Shown: positions 36,459-47,039 of the stretch, piece by piece
Position numbering within the stretch: position 1 is the first letter of the stretch
How the letters are laid out: each line of letters begins with the position of its first letter
NCBI GenBank assembly: GCA_039105265.1
Contig: JAPFFF010000009.1
Location: forward strand, 2,542,001-2,606,000
DNA: 64,000 bases
Direction of reading: 5' to 3'
DNA from: Tritrichomonas musculus
Taxonomy: Eukaryota > Parabasalia > Tritrichomonadida > Tritrichomonadidae
Translations under genes and position numbers: made by a program
Notes under the pieces: generated by a model
Told to the model about the DNA's origin: nothing
Databases searched by the model: none
What the model saw: only the letters and a program-made list of their open reading frames with translations

Positions 36459-38090
36459 ATGAAATCAAAAAAATATAACTCTGAGGAAGATTTTATATCT
36501 AAGTGGGAACCATACTTTCAAAAAGTTGCCGATCTGCAGAACCTTTTATTTAGCCAATCTCCTGATTGTGATGTTAATGAGTTTATACCATTAATCCCAG
36601 ATTTTTTTTTTCAATCCAAAATACAATTGATCCAACTTTTTTCATCAATCTGTTCACTCCATTTTACTCGAACTAATCATCGTGATTTTTGTAGTAAATT
36701 AATTGAAACTTTATTACCTCGCTTTTTACTTTTCATATCTAAAGATGAGCTTGCCTCTATGTTTGAGTTTCAGTCAAAAGATTTATATTTGCGATTTTTT
36801 GAACTTGGAATCATTACAGTAGATGAAATCTTGGAGAAACTCAAGCTATTTCAAGATGAAGAATATTTTTTATATTTTCATGATATTATCGAAGAACAAT
36901 CGAAATCAGACTTTGATATTTTAAAAAACAAATATCAAAAAGCTCTTAACGATAATGACCTTCGTGATTTTAAAATTCGAAGAAAAATAGGCAAAAATGA
37001 TACGCCAATTGCATTATCAATACGTGAAGATGATGTTGATAAATGTCAAACCATTATGTCATCATCTAATATAGGATTTAATTCACGTATACCTTATTCA
37101 CTTTATGAAACTTTAGGAACTGTAAATCGAAAATCAAACATGCCGTATCTTCTTGAATATGCCGCTTTTTTTGGAAGTATTAAATGCTTTAAGTACTTTA
37201 TTATGAATAATGCGCCGATAACCGAACATTTAGTTTCATTTGCTATATTTGGTGGCAACGTTGAGATTATTCATATATGCGAAAATTGCCACGCCTCGTT
37301 AAAACTAGCTCTACGGAGCTCTATATGCTGTTTTAGGGACGATTTTTATGATTATTTTCAAGATGCACAAGATATAGAATTTACAGACTCAGCTGTTTGC
37401 TGTGCAATACGAAACTATAATGCAAATGCTATAATTCGTTGTTTGCGCATAATTTATAAAAACCCAAACATTTGTGATGATCGAGGCGATTATCCAATTC
37501 TAATATCTTCAGTTAAGGGATACATCGACATTTTATTTATGCTTTCCTCGATTAAAAGTATCGATTTTAATGTTGTGGATCAAAATGGCGATACTTCAAT
37601 TGCTTTGTCAGCTGATCATCATCATATTTTAATTTTTAACATATTGATTGAAGTGAAAGAAGTTGATGTAAATAATATCAATTCATTCGGTGAAAATTTA
37701 TTGGTTAAACTTGTTGAAGATAATCTTATTGGATTGTTGCAAAATACATTAAATAGAAATGATATCATTGTAATGAATCCAAATTGTCATGAAAATGAAA
37801 TTTACAAAGCAATTTCTTTTGGAAATATGGATGCAATAAAACTTTTTTTCAATCATAAAAAATATAAGGATGAAGTTACTCAAATTAATTCTTTAGCATT
37901 TTTCATAATAGTGGCTGCTTTCAATGAAATGTGGAACTTTGTTGATTATTTTCTCAGCAAGTGCCAGCAGCTTTTAAATCTTAGAAAAATCATCGATCTT
38001 TTTTTCGAGCAAAATGCAGGTCATGAAGATATAAACAAGGCTCTACAGGAAAAAATTCAGAAGGTAGCAAATATTGATGATGATAACTAA
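36459..38090 (+). CDS. Ankyrin-repeat protein (DUF3447 type)
   Basis: The 543-residue protein has the layout of a very large trichomonad family. A helical N-terminal half of about 200 residues contains LFSSICSLHFTRTNHRDFCSKL. Then come degenerate ankyrin repeats: PYLLEYAAFFGSIKCFKYFIMNNAP, LVSFAIFGGNVEIIHICEN, YPILISSVKGYIDILFMLSS, and TSIALSADHHHILIFNILIE. The 'EYAAFFGSI.CFKYL..N' element is the DUF3447 signature. These proteins are presumed protein-interaction scaffolds. No partner or location can be inferred. Confidence 0.85.
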   Translation: MKSKKYNSEEDFISKWEPYFQKVADLQNLLFSQSPDCDVNEFIPLIPDFFFQSKIQLIQLFSSICSLHFTRTNHRDFCSKLIETLLPRFLLFISKDELASMFEFQSKDLYLRFFELGIITVDEILEKLKLFQDEEYFLYFHDIIEEQSKSDFDILKNKYQKALNDNDLRDFKIRRKIGKNDTPIALSIREDDVDKCQTIMSSSNIGFNSRIPYSLYETLGTVNRKSNMPYLLEYAAFFGSIKCFKYFIMNNAPITEHLVSFAIFGGNVEIIHICENCHASLKLALRSSICCFRDDFYDYFQDAQDIEFTDSAVCCAIRNYNANAIIRCLRIIYKNPNICDDRGDYPILISSVKGYIDILFMLSSIKSIDFNVVDQNGDTSIALSADHHHILIFNILIEVKEVDVNNINSFGENLLVKLVEDNLIGLLQNTLNRNDIIVMNPNCHENEIYKAISFGNMDAIKLFFNHKKYKDEVTQINSLAFFIIVAAFNEMWNFVDYFLSKCQQLLNLRKIIDLFFEQNAGHEDINKALQEKIQKVANIDDDN

Positions 38091-38364
38091 TTGTTTGATG
38101 AGAATCAATAATGATTTTTTTTTTTTTTTCTAGTATTTTATATCAAATTGTTTTATAAAATTTTGATCATGCTTTCTTTAGAAATAACAAATTAATGAAG
38201 ATCTTTTCAACAAAAAAAAATTTGAATTATTAGTTCCATACATAATAATTTTATTTAAAAGCAAGGTAATAAAACGCATATACATTTAATAATAATAATA
38301 AAGATTAACTACGAACATATAAATATGGCGCGATAATTATGACCGATATTAAATGTCTCATAAA

Positions 38365-40752
38365 TTAATAAAATCCAGAATCATTGGGCTTTTTCTGATT
38401 TTGATTATTATAATTATTTTGCGAACCAGTGGCCCACATAGGTAAATTTTGTTGGGCCTGATTTTGCTGATATGCTTGATTCTGCTGATTCTGCTGGAAC
38501 CGCTGCTGGTTATAATTATTTGGCTGATTCTGCTGCATAAATTGCTGATTTTGAGAAGGTTGACTGGATTGAAAAGGATTTTGCAGAACTGGTTGATTTT
38601 GGCTAATACGATTTGGATAAGGATTGGATTGCGGATAAGAAGGATTTGATTGATACTGCTGGGTTTGTGAGGAATATTGCTGATTTTGCTGGAAAGTAGA
38701 ATTTGGGCGTAATTGATTTTGAGGAAACTGCTGAGGAGGTAGAGTTTGCCTAATTTGATTTTGCTGAGCTTGCTGCTGAGTTTTTTGCTGGTTATATTTG
38801 GCGAAAATTTCGAAACTAGCAGGATTTTGAACAGGATTCTGAGCTTGTTTTGCTGGTGCTGGTTGAGGCTTTGCTGATGGAGGGTTAGTATTTGTTGGTT
38901 GAGGCTTTGCTGACGAAGGGTTAGTATTTGTTGGTTGAGGCTGCGAATTATTATTTGAAAATGGATTAATCATTGGAGTATTTTCACCACTGTTGAAAGA
39001 AAAGAGTAGGTCGCCGTTTGGATTATTCACATTGCTTAGTTGAGCAAGAGGATTACGGTCATTATTTGGATAACTATTATTTGGTGAAGCATCGTTGCTA
39101 CTAAATCTGGAAGAATCTGAATTATTCGGACTCTCTGTAGATCCTGTACTATCATTAAAAGACCGATAAGATGAAGGTTGTGGAAAACCAGGCCTAGCTG
39201 ATTGATATGTAACTCTGCTAGATTGTGGTCCAGATTGATTGTAACTTGATGCCGAAAAATTAGATGAGTTTTGAGGATAAGAAGGCTGATTTGGTGGTTT
39301 GAGTGAAATAGCAATATTTCTATTAATTGGCTGAGAATTCATAACTGGATTTGATGAGTAATGATTTTGGTTTCCAGGTGGAAGTGATTGAAGATTACCT
39401 GATGTTGACCTTTGAGGCATTTGGGATTGCTGTTGAAGAGGTTGAGGCGCTGACGATAAAGGTTGGGTTGATCGTAATTGGGATGCCTGATTTTGTTGTT
39501 GAGCTTGTGATTGCCTTTGCTGAGGCATCTGAGAATTTGAAGCATCTGTAAATAGGCTATTGATTTCGTATTTCATTGATACAATTTCATTAGATTTTTT
39601 GAGATCTTCAGCAGCGTCTTTTATGAAAGAAGTATTAAACCATTTTTTAAACATCACTTTATATTTGTTATCAAGGTCATCTAAAATAAGAAGCTGGTTA
39701 ATTATCTGCGAATTAAGGAGATAATCAGGCAGTTTTGTTTTAATTGCAGCCAAAAAATTTACTGATGACATACAATCTCCAGTGTACAACTGCAAATAGT
39801 ACGAAATGAATCGCATTACTTTTTCTAGAACAAGTTTATGAGGAAAGCCTGGGCATTTACTCCATTCATTAAGTAAAAGATTAACTTGAGTGTGAAAATC
39901 AAGCTGCTTTTTAACAACTTCAAGTCTGAGACCAATATTCGATTGTTCAAAAACAGGAGAATCAAGCACATGCTTTGTATCACAATTTACACAAATATGA
40001 GGAGCTATTGTCTGAGTTTGCAGTAATTCAGACCGTGTGATTCCAATCATTGCTGGAACAGGAACATCAATCATCTCAATAATTTTAAGTGGTAAAATTG
40101 GTATTAAATTTAAATCCCAGAAAAAAGGTTCAATAAGAAGTGGAAGGGCTGCTGCAAAAAGCGAGCAAGTTGATGCATTTCCAGCCACTACAAAAACATG
40201 TCTTGCTGACAACATGCCAATAATAATTTTGGATATATCAAATGCAGGAAAAGTAGTAAACAGGAGTTTGGTTAGTTGCTGTCGTTCATTTCCACCATCT
40301 AATGGGTAATTTTTGCCTTTAATTACAAAACATGCTGTCTTATTGCTATGATCGTAAGTTTTTTCTTTTGCTAATTCGGAACATACTGATAACATTTCAT
40401 TTTTTTCAAGTGTCAGTAAATGGTTGAACATATCAGGATAGTAATAGTTACTGAGAACGCAATATGCATCAAAATATGTATAATATAGAACGAACCCAAG
40501 CTGAAAGTTTGATGATGATGGATCTCCAATAACAAACGTGAAAAAGCAGCGAGATTCAATAGCTGCACGATCAGGAAATGCAAAAAGCTGAACGCTTTTT
40601 AAAATTGATTGTTCGCAAAGATTTTGTGGAAAAATTTGTGTTGGGTTAGCGATGTAATCATTTTTATCACCTGACTTATTTTTAACTATTTTGATGGAAA
40701 AAACATAATTAATAAGCTTGTGAGGTTTTTCACCATCAACAAATTTAAGCAT
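38365..40752 (-). CDS. DENN-domain protein (DENND1/connecdenn-like) with Q/N/P-rich tail
   Basis: Residues 1-390 form a DENN domain. An uDENN part has VQLFAFPDRA and FTFVIGD. The cDENN part has IIIGMLSARHVFVVAGNAS, FFWDLNLIPILPLKIIEMID and VPVPAMIGITRSEL, and a dDENN-like helical end follows. DENN domains are nucleotide exchange factors for Rab GTPases. The other half (about 405-795) is low-complexity Gln/Asn/Pro/Ser with short tandem PQPTNTNP repeats and two NPF motifs starting at Asn596 and Asn725. NPF binds EH-domain endocytic proteins. The combination resembles connecdenn/DENND1, whose tails bind clathrin-coat components and which activate Rab35 on endosomes. Rab identity is not deducible. 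Confidence 0.8.
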   Translation of the reverse strand: MLKFVDGEKPHKLINYVFSIKIVKNKSGDKNDYIANPTQIFPQNLCEQSILKSVQLFAFPDRAAIESRCFFTFVIGDPSSSNFQLGFVLYYTYFDAYCVLSNYYYPDMFNHLLTLEKNEMLSVCSELAKEKTYDHSNKTACFVIKGKNYPLDGGNERQQLTKLLFTTFPAFDISKIIIGMLSARHVFVVAGNASTCSLFAAALPLLIEPFFWDLNLIPILPLKIIEMIDVPVPAMIGITRSELLQTQTIAPHICVNCDTKHVLDSPVFEQSNIGLRLEVVKKQLDFHTQVNLLLNEWSKCPGFPHKLVLEKVMRFISYYLQLYTGDCMSSVNFLAAIKTKLPDYLLNSQIINQLLILDDLDNKYKVMFKKWFNTSFIKDAAEDLKKSNEIVSMKYEINSLFTDASNSQMPQQRQSQAQQQNQASQLRSTQPLSSAPQPLQQQSQMPQRSTSGNLQSLPPGNQNHYSSNPVMNSQPINRNIAISLKPPNQPSYPQNSSNFSASSYNQSGPQSSRVTYQSARPGFPQPSSYRSFNDSTGSTESPNNSDSSRFSSNDASPNNSYPNNDRNPLAQLSNVNNPNGDLLFSFNSGENTPMINPFSNNNSQPQPTNTNPSSAKPQPTNTNPPSAKPQPAPAKQAQNPVQNPASFEIFAKYNQQKTQQQAQQNQIRQTLPPQQFPQNQLRPNSTFQQNQQYSSQTQQYQSNPSYPQSNPYPNRISQNQPVLQNPFQSSQPSQNQQFMQQNQPNNYNQQRFQQNQQNQAYQQNQAQQNLPMWATGSQNNYNNQNQKKPNDSGFY

Positions 40753-40877
40753 CTTTATGAGTAGATGGCTAATTTATATTAAATTCACCTTTCTTGAATA
40801 AATAATTCAATTAGTATATCATATTTTCAAACGATTATTGATTTTAGAACTTTACATTCAATTAAAATTTTTATCAA

Positions 40878-41114
40878 TTGTTAAATATGATAGTATTCTT
40901 ACTCCCACTACTTTCATTATCAGATCCATCTCGATCAGCGACACCATACCCAACTTCAAAGTCAGGCGTTCCTTCACCATTAGCAGCATTTTTAACCTGC
41001 GGGATAGGATTACTAATAATATTCTTAATTGTTGTTGTTTTATGCATCAAAAAGAGTACTGATAATGAAGCTTTTGGTTCAACTCAAGCTCTTTTAGTTA
41101 CAGCTGATGTATAA
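40878..41114 (+). CDS. Small type I membrane protein
   Basis: The 78-residue product has a hydrophobic signal-like start (MIVFLLPLLSLS, residues 4-15), a Ser/Pro/Thr-rich ectodomain of about 18 residues, one membrane helix (about 35-56, LTCGIGLLIIFLIVVVLCI), then KK and a short cytoplasmic tail ending STQALLVTADV. It has the look of a real small surface protein rather than random AT-rich sequence. It is divergent from the DENN gene with 125 bp between starts. I know no family for it. Confidence 0.6.
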   Translation: MLNMIVFLLPLLSLSDPSRSATPYPTSKSGVPSPLAAFLTCGIGLLIIFLIVVVLCIKKSTDNEAFGSTQALLVTADV

Positions 41115-41581
41115 AATTTTTATTTGTTTTGGAATAAAAATATATTACTATCCGATATATCAATAGTTGCTAAAATATTTGCATTTTTTTATAATATAAT
41201 TACTTTGATTTTAAAAAAAATTAATTGTCTAATTTTATCAAGCGATAAAAATTATATATTTCTATTTATATTAATCGAAATCTACAGAGCTACAAAATGC
41301 ATAGTAAAACACTCGTCTCATACAAGATAATAGGTATATTAAAGATGATTTTTTTTTTTTGATATGAGTATTAGGGTAAAAGTAACGTTTTTAAACGGTT
41401 TATGAATTATTACATAAATCAAAGCATATTTGTTTTTTAATAATAAGATTTACAAATATACAAATATCATTATTCATAAAAAATTCAATTTTATATATCA
41501 AAACCCTCATTCAATTTTTTTTTTAAATGTAACGAAATTCAATCATTTCAGAAAGTTAAAAAACCAAATTTCTGATTTAAA
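41115..41581. other. Intergenic region, AT-rich
   Basis: This lies between two same-strand genes. A 68-codon open frame at 41124-41330 is Ile/Phe/Lys-rich and not supported. The rest should contain the promoter of the PH-LRR gene. Confidence 0.5.
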
Positions 41582-44500
41582 ATGGTTAAAGTTGAAATAA
41601 CTCTTGAAGAAAAAGAAAAAATCGAGAGTCTTTTACCTAGAAGCCAACGACCGATTCAATTTGGATTTCGCGCAAAAGTACGCTTTGATAAAAAGCTTTA
41701 TAACGAAACAATTTGTTTTCTTGCACCTCATTATATCGGATTTTTTATTCTTTCCAATGAAAACAAAGATTTCGATCATCAAATTTCCCATATTTCATTA
41801 ATTAGCCAAATTAAATTCAAAGATGATAGTGTAACTTTCAATATGGAACAAAAAAAATTAAAGATACAAAGTGATAAAAATACAAATCTTAAACTTGCTC
41901 AGCTACTTTATCGAAATTATTATTTATCATTTTTACTTCTTGAGACAGAATATGATATTAGTTTTTATTTCAACAATGAAGAAAACGAATCTAAAAGAAA
42001 AAAACTTTTCCCTCCAATTAAAAAACTCCCAATCTCGCTTTCTCAGAAGTTTCAGTTTAATTATTTGGCTAACTGTGCTGAAGAAGTAACCAAATACAAC
42101 CATGCAGCAGTTCAATATATTCATAATATGCTGACAACAAAAAATCCTATTTTTGATGTTTCAAAGCTTTCGAGGAAGTTTTTAAATAAAAAGACAGCAA
42201 AAGAAAACCTTAGACAAATATTAGTCCTCTTATCACAAATGAGAACCGTTTCTGGAATTTGCTTATCAAATTATGAATATCCTGAAATTCTCAGCACTTT
42301 TGCTTCTCTTATTTCCAACTTTCGCTCCTTAAAAATAGTACATTTCTCAAATTGCGGTGCAACAACTGGACTTAAAGATCTTGCTGATTCCATAGTAAAA
42401 TCAAATAATAATCGCATTTCTTATTGGGATCTAAGTTACAATAAATTCAATAATTTTGAACCTTTTGCAACAATTATTTCCAATTCAAAGTCACCAGTAA
42501 GATACATTAATTTAAATTACTGTGAAATATCTCATTCTGGCTCAATTGCATTCTTTGATGCATTAGCAAATTTCGAACGTGTTCATCAACTCCAGTATTT
42601 ATCAATTGCAAAAATGGCTCTTTCTGATGATGATTCAATAGCTGCATTCCGCAGTTTTTTGAAAGTTTCCGATCTTCTTTATTTAGACTTGAGTTCAATG
42701 GAAAAAGAAATATCAGCTGTATTAAGCGCTCTCTTTAAAGAAGAACAATCAAAGCTCCAAACTCTTATTTTGAATGATCTTCCTATTGATGATGGTGTTG
42801 TCTCTCTTATAAACAAGATTTTGAAAAAGACAGATTCTCTCACAGAACTTTCTCTTAGTAGGTCAAGTATATCACCTACTAATTTGGCATCAATTATTAA
42901 GACCATCAACGAAAACAGAAATATTAAATCATTTTCTCTCAATCTTGACAATTTGAAACTCAATAAAGCAAATTTGAGACCCGTTCTTGAAGCATTTTTG
43001 GCTTCTGCAGAAACAAATGCTAAAAGTAAAAGCAAAAGTTCCAAGAGGAAGTCAGATCCCAATCAAGATGAAAATAAAGAAGATTATACTTCAAAATGGG
43101 AAAAACTTTCATTTGCCTCAAATTCAATGAATTCAGATGATTTGGATATTTTAATAACAGCAATTTCAAATTTACAAAATTTATTAGAAATAAACCTTGA
43201 TGATAACTTTGATTCCTCGATGGAAGATATTGACAACATTCTTTGCCGCCTTTCAGAATTGGAAAATCTTGTTAAAATTTCAATCGCTGGTGGCGCTTCT
43301 AATCGTCTAAAAGATAAATTAATACCATTTTTGGAGGCCATAGCTGAAGCGGGCCGCATTCAAGAGTTGGATATCAGAAATAACGATATTAAAGATATAT
43401 CTTCAATTCAAACAGTTATTAAAGGATGCAAAAGCCTTCAAGTGCTAAAACTTGATAACAACGGCTTTTCTGATTTCAAAAAAATTGGATCTACCCTCAA
43501 AAAAGCTAAAAACTTGACGCAATTCAACTTTCCTACAAATGATTGTAAACGAATAATTAAAAGAAATTCAAACGATCCAGAGATAATTGAGGCAACTAAA
43601 GATTACATGCGCAACTTAATGCAAATTGTTACTGAAAATAGAGAAGCTCAAAATCTTTATTGCGAGCTTCCTTTTGAAACAACATTAGAAGTTGAAGGTT
43701 TAATTAATGAATTGTCAAAGAAAGCTTATGAAAATTTAGAAGAAAATAACATTGAGGATTTGACAGAACATTCTTACGTTTCAGAAGTTTTTGGTCTTCC
43801 TTTCCCATGTCAAAAACTATCAGCAATATTTAGGAAAGAGAGATATACAGATAGTCATATTTTCTTCAAGAAGGCGAATACAGAAGAATATGGAGAAACA
43901 GAGAAATCTGTTCAACCTGATAAAAAGCTTAAATGCTATGATGTATCTGATTCATTTGAGTCAGATGTTTTCAATTCAAACGTATATAATTCAATGAAAA
44001 AAGTTTTAATTGAACATTCAGATCTTGCTGGCCTTTATCCAGAATTCTTTTCAGCACCAACAGTTGGAAATCATATCAAAGAAATGTTTGATAGTTATTC
44101 ACAAGCTCAAGGAGAGGAAGATGAGGAGAATACACCAAGAAATAAAAGCAAGAGAAGCAGTAAAGCTGAAAAGAACCAGCCAATGGAAAGAAGTCTAGGA
44201 AACACAAATAATTCAAATCTTGAAAATGACGAAAACTTTGATGATTCAGAGGATTCTAATTTTCAGAATAAGCTTAATCGAACTCAAAAATACCTCATCA
44301 CAGAAAAAGACAATAATAAAGCCGAAGATGAAAAATCAAGAATTCAATTTGGTAATGCTGATATTCGCCAAGTTGAAGATATCTCACTTAATTTAGAAAC
44401 TCGTTGCTTAGACAAGGATGACTTAGATAATCTTGCAGATACCTCGTTTGAACCAGTAAACAAAATAAAAAAGAAACGATCAAATGCTAAAGAAGGAGTA

Positions 44501-46459
44501 TCAAGGAGTGAATACCGATCAAAAGGTTCTGGAAAATCAACACGAGAACAAATTAGATCTTCAAATGAAGAGAGAAAAAGTAGAAGCAACAGTGGCATTA
44601 ATAATAATACTGAAAATAAAAGATCAAATGAAGTCGTTGATAATAAAGAAAAAAGCATTGATTCAAAGAAGAGAGAAATTCTTTTTGATCCAGCATATGC
44701 AAATTCATCATCAGATGATGAACATCTTGAAAAGCTAAGAAAGCAAAATCTTAAAGGAAGTAGTAAAAAGAAGAGCAGTACTCAACAACAGCAGCAACCT
44801 CCACCAAACAAACAACAAGAAGAACCAAAACCAAAGCAAAAACCAAAGAAAGTTGTCGTTCCTTCTTCTGAAAGTTCCTCAGATGGAGAAAACAACAACA
44901 TCATGAAGCAAAGAAATGCTAGGAATATTTCTAACAGTGATGAAGCCGATAGCGATGATAGAAAAGCTCAAAAAGCTCCAGGAAGGCAGCCAAATAAAAG
45001 ATCAAAAGTTTTGTCCAGTTCGAGTGACGAAGATTCAGAAGGCAAAGATAGAAAAAGAAGTTCAAATGCACAACAACTAAGAAGAAAGAAACAGCAAGAC
45101 CCAGAAGAAAATGAAGAAGAAGAAGAAGAGCAAGAAAGGAAAAGAAGAAGAAAGCAACCAGAAAGAAGAAGACAACTGCAACAACAAGAAAGTGACGAAG
45201 AAGAAGACCAAGAACAAGAAAGAAGAAGAAAGCAGCAGCAACAACAAAGATTAAGACAGCAACAGCAAGAAAGCGATGAGGAAGAAGAACAAGAAAGAAG
45301 AAGAAAGCAACAACAACAACAAAGATTAAGACAACAACAGCAAGAAAGCGATGAGGAAGAAGACCAAGAACAAGAGAGAAGAAGAAAGCAACAACAACAA
45401 CAAAGATTAAGACAACAGCAACAGCAAGAAAGCGATGAGGAAGAAGACCAAGAACAAGAGAGAAGAAGAAAGCAGCAACAACAACAAAGATTAAGACAAC
45501 AACAGCAAGAAAGCGACGAGGAAGAAGACCAAGAACAAGAGAGAAGAAGAAAGCAGCAACAACAACAAAGATTAAGACAACAACAGCAAGAAAGCGATGA
45601 GGAAGAAGACCAAGAACAAGAGAGAAGAAGAAAGCAGCAACAACAACAAAGATTAAGACAACAGCAACAGCAAGAAAGCGACGAGGACGAAGAAGAACAA
45701 GAAAGAAGAAGGAAACAACAACAACAAAGAATGAGGCAGCAACAATTAAGACAACAGCAACAAGAAAGTGACGAGGAAGAAGAAGAGCAAGAACAAGAAA
45801 GAAGAAGGAAACAGCAGCAAGAAAGAAGGAGGCAGCAGCAACTAAGACAACAGCAAGAAAGCGACGAGGAAGAAGAAGAGCAAGAAAGAAGAAGAAGGCA
45901 GCCACAACAGCAGCAGCCAGAAATCGATGGCTTTGAAGAAGAAGAAGAAGAAGAGCAAGAAAGAAGGAGTCCGTTTAAGCAGCCACAAGATCAAAGAAGA
46001 AAGCAGCAAGCAATGTTTGAAGAAGAAGAAAAAGGAGAAGAGGAAGACCAGCAAGAAATACTGAGACAACAAGAAAGAAGGAGGCAGCAACAATTGCAGC
46101 AGCAAGAAGAACAAGAAAGAATCAGACAGCAACAGCAACAACAAGAATTAGAAAAACAATCAAAAATGGCAAAGAAGCAGCAAACTCCTCCTCCTAAAAA
46201 AGGTCAGACTCTTAGAGAACTCCTGAATTCAACAAGTGAAGAAATAAGTGATGATGAACAAAGGCCACAACCAAATAGAAAGGCTTCCAATTCACAACGT
46301 ATGAAACCAAATAATGAAGTTAATCACGAAATGTCAAGATTACAAAAACCTCCAAATTCACCAGATCCGGGCACAGCTATAAATTATGCACAGGACCTGC
46401 TTAAAGAAAAGAAGCCTAAGCCATCGAAGATTCCTTTGAAAAGAAAAGTTCCCCAATAA
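41582..46459 (+). CDS. PH-like/leucine-rich repeat protein with CARMIL-like architecture
   Basis: The 1625-residue protein begins with a PH-like beta-rich region (about 1-130), followed by a helical linker and leucine-rich repeats from about 215 to 670. The LRRs are of the ribonuclease-inhibitor type, for example ISYWDLSYNKFNNF, LLYLDLSSMEKEISAVLSAL, LVKISIAGGASNR and IQELDIRNNDIKDISSI. A helical stretch (680-800) precedes a long disordered charged tail. The order PH-LRR-helical-disordered is that of CARMIL/leucine-rich actin regulators, a layout greatly expanded in trichomonads. The capping-protein binding motif could not be identified. Residues about 1199-1440 are nine tandem repeats of a charged Gln-rich unit (listed separately). 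A role at the actin cortex is inference. The first ATG is used, with AT-rich DNA upstream. Confidence 0.75.
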   Translation: MVKVEITLEEKEKIESLLPRSQRPIQFGFRAKVRFDKKLYNETICFLAPHYIGFFILSNENKDFDHQISHISLISQIKFKDDSVTFNMEQKKLKIQSDKNTNLKLAQLLYRNYYLSFLLLETEYDISFYFNNEENESKRKKLFPPIKKLPISLSQKFQFNYLANCAEEVTKYNHAAVQYIHNMLTTKNPIFDVSKLSRKFLNKKTAKENLRQILVLLSQMRTVSGICLSNYEYPEILSTFASLISNFRSLKIVHFSNCGATTGLKDLADSIVKSNNNRISYWDLSYNKFNNFEPFATIISNSKSPVRYINLNYCEISHSGSIAFFDALANFERVHQLQYLSIAKMALSDDDSIAAFRSFLKVSDLLYLDLSSMEKEISAVLSALFKEEQSKLQTLILNDLPIDDGVVSLINKILKKTDSLTELSLSRSSISPTNLASIIKTINENRNIKSFSLNLDNLKLNKANLRPVLEAFLASAETNAKSKSKSSKRKSDPNQDENKEDYTSKWEKLSFASNSMNSDDLDILITAISNLQNLLEINLDDNFDSSMEDIDNILCRLSELENLVKISIAGGASNRLKDKLIPFLEAIAEAGRIQELDIRNNDIKDISSIQTVIKGCKSLQVLKLDNNGFSDFKKIGSTLKKAKNLTQFNFPTNDCKRIIKRNSNDPEIIEATKDYMRNLMQIVTENREAQNLYCELPFETTLEVEGLINELSKKAYENLEENNIEDLTEHSYVSEVFGLPFPCQKLSAIFRKERYTDSHIFFKKANTEEYGETEKSVQPDKKLKCYDVSDSFESDVFNSNVYNSMKKVLIEHSDLAGLYPEFFSAPTVGNHIKEMFDSYSQAQGEEDEENTPRNKSKRSSKAEKNQPMERSLGNTNNSNLENDENFDDSEDSNFQNKLNRTQKYLITEKDNNKAEDEKSRIQFGNADIRQVEDISLNLETRCLDKDDLDNLADTSFEPVNKIKKKRSNAKEGVSRSEYRSKGSGKSTREQIRSSNEERKSRSNSGINNNTENKRSNEVVDNKEKSIDSKKREILFDPAYANSSSDDEHLEKLRKQNLKGSSKKKSSTQQQQQPPPNKQQEEPKPKQKPKKVVVPSSESSSDGENNNIMKQRNARNISNSDEADSDDRKAQKAPGRQPNKRSKVLSSSSDEDSEGKDRKRSSNAQQLRRKKQQDPEENEEEEEEQERKRRRKQPERRRQLQQQESDEEEDQEQERRRKQQQQQRLRQQQQESDEEEEQERRRKQQQQQRLRQQQQESDEEEDQEQERRRKQQQQQRLRQQQQQESDEEEDQEQERRRKQQQQQRLRQQQQESDEEEDQEQERRRKQQQQQRLRQQQQESDEEEDQEQERRRKQQQQQRLRQQQQQESDEDEEEQERRRKQQQQRMRQQQLRQQQQESDEEEEEQEQERRRKQQQERRRQQQLRQQQESDEEEEEQERRRRQPQQQQPEIDGFEEEEEEEQERRSPFKQPQDQRRKQQAMFEEEEKGEEEDQQEILRQQERRRQQQLQQQEEQERIRQQQQQQELEKQSKMAKKQQTPPPKKGQTLRELLNSTSEEISDDEQRPQPNRKASNSQRMKPNNEVNHEMSRLQKPPNSPDPGTAINYAQDLLKEKKPKPSKIPLKRKVPQ
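45175..45905 (+). repeat. Coding minisatellite, about nine 75-90 bp units
   Basis: Inside the PH-LRR gene the DNA repeats an 81-84 bp unit encoding ESDEEEDQEQERRRKQQQQQ then RLRQQQQ. Units 3-6 are nearly identical, unit 2 is shortened, and units 7-9 are increasingly divergent, which suggests expansion from the middle. All units keep the reading frame. The antisense strand is also open for over 300 codons here, but only because of the repeat composition. Confidence 0.9.
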
Positions 46460-47039
46460 ATAACAGATTATTATTCCGGTTATTAGTTATTGTATTTAAT
46501 CAGAGAAAAGAGAAGAAGGAAATAAAGAAAAACATTTTATCTTGTTTTATTTGAAAAGAGTTTTGATTAAAAAAGTGGATTTTTAATTTTTTTCATTTTT
46601 TACAAAGAATTGAAAATGATTCAAAAAGTCAATTTTTATGATCTAAAAGGCTCAAAAGTTAATACTATAAAGTTTGTCTTTCTGAAAACAATTGGATAGC
46701 CAAACAAAATGAATGAAAATTTGCGTTTAATTGGATAGGATATTTTTGTGTGATCCTTTTTCATCTATATATATATATATATAAAATTATATTACATGAA
46801 ACTTTTTTCTTATTCAGTTAAAGATCAATGGGAATTTTTAATCATTGATATAAATTTGAAAAGAAAAAAAAAAAAAAACAGTTTCATATAAAGATCAATG
46901 CTATTTTATATGACTGAAGGTGTAATTATATCCAAATGCAAAAATTAAAAATTGCTACAAAAAACAAATAGTTGTTTTATATATATATATCAGTAAGAGT
47001 AAAGATTTCATTCATTCTAAAAAATAATATATAATTTAT
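46460..47039. other. Convergent intergenic region
   Basis: AT-rich 3' flanks of the PH-LRR and second tubby-like genes. It contains TA-repeat runs, an A run near 46865, and two copies of a short AAAGATCAATG element (near 46820 and 46891). No gene was seen. Confidence 0.5.

Noticed and set aside
41124-41330. 68-codon plus-strand frame after the small membrane protein
   Set aside because: Ile/Lys/Phe-rich AT noise without start context or conserved features.
44931-45905. 324-codon minus-strand open frame opposite the PH-LRR gene
   Set aside because: It is the antisense of the GAA/CAA-rich coding minisatellite, giving Phe/Leu/Val-rich noise. The plus-strand gene explains the openness.
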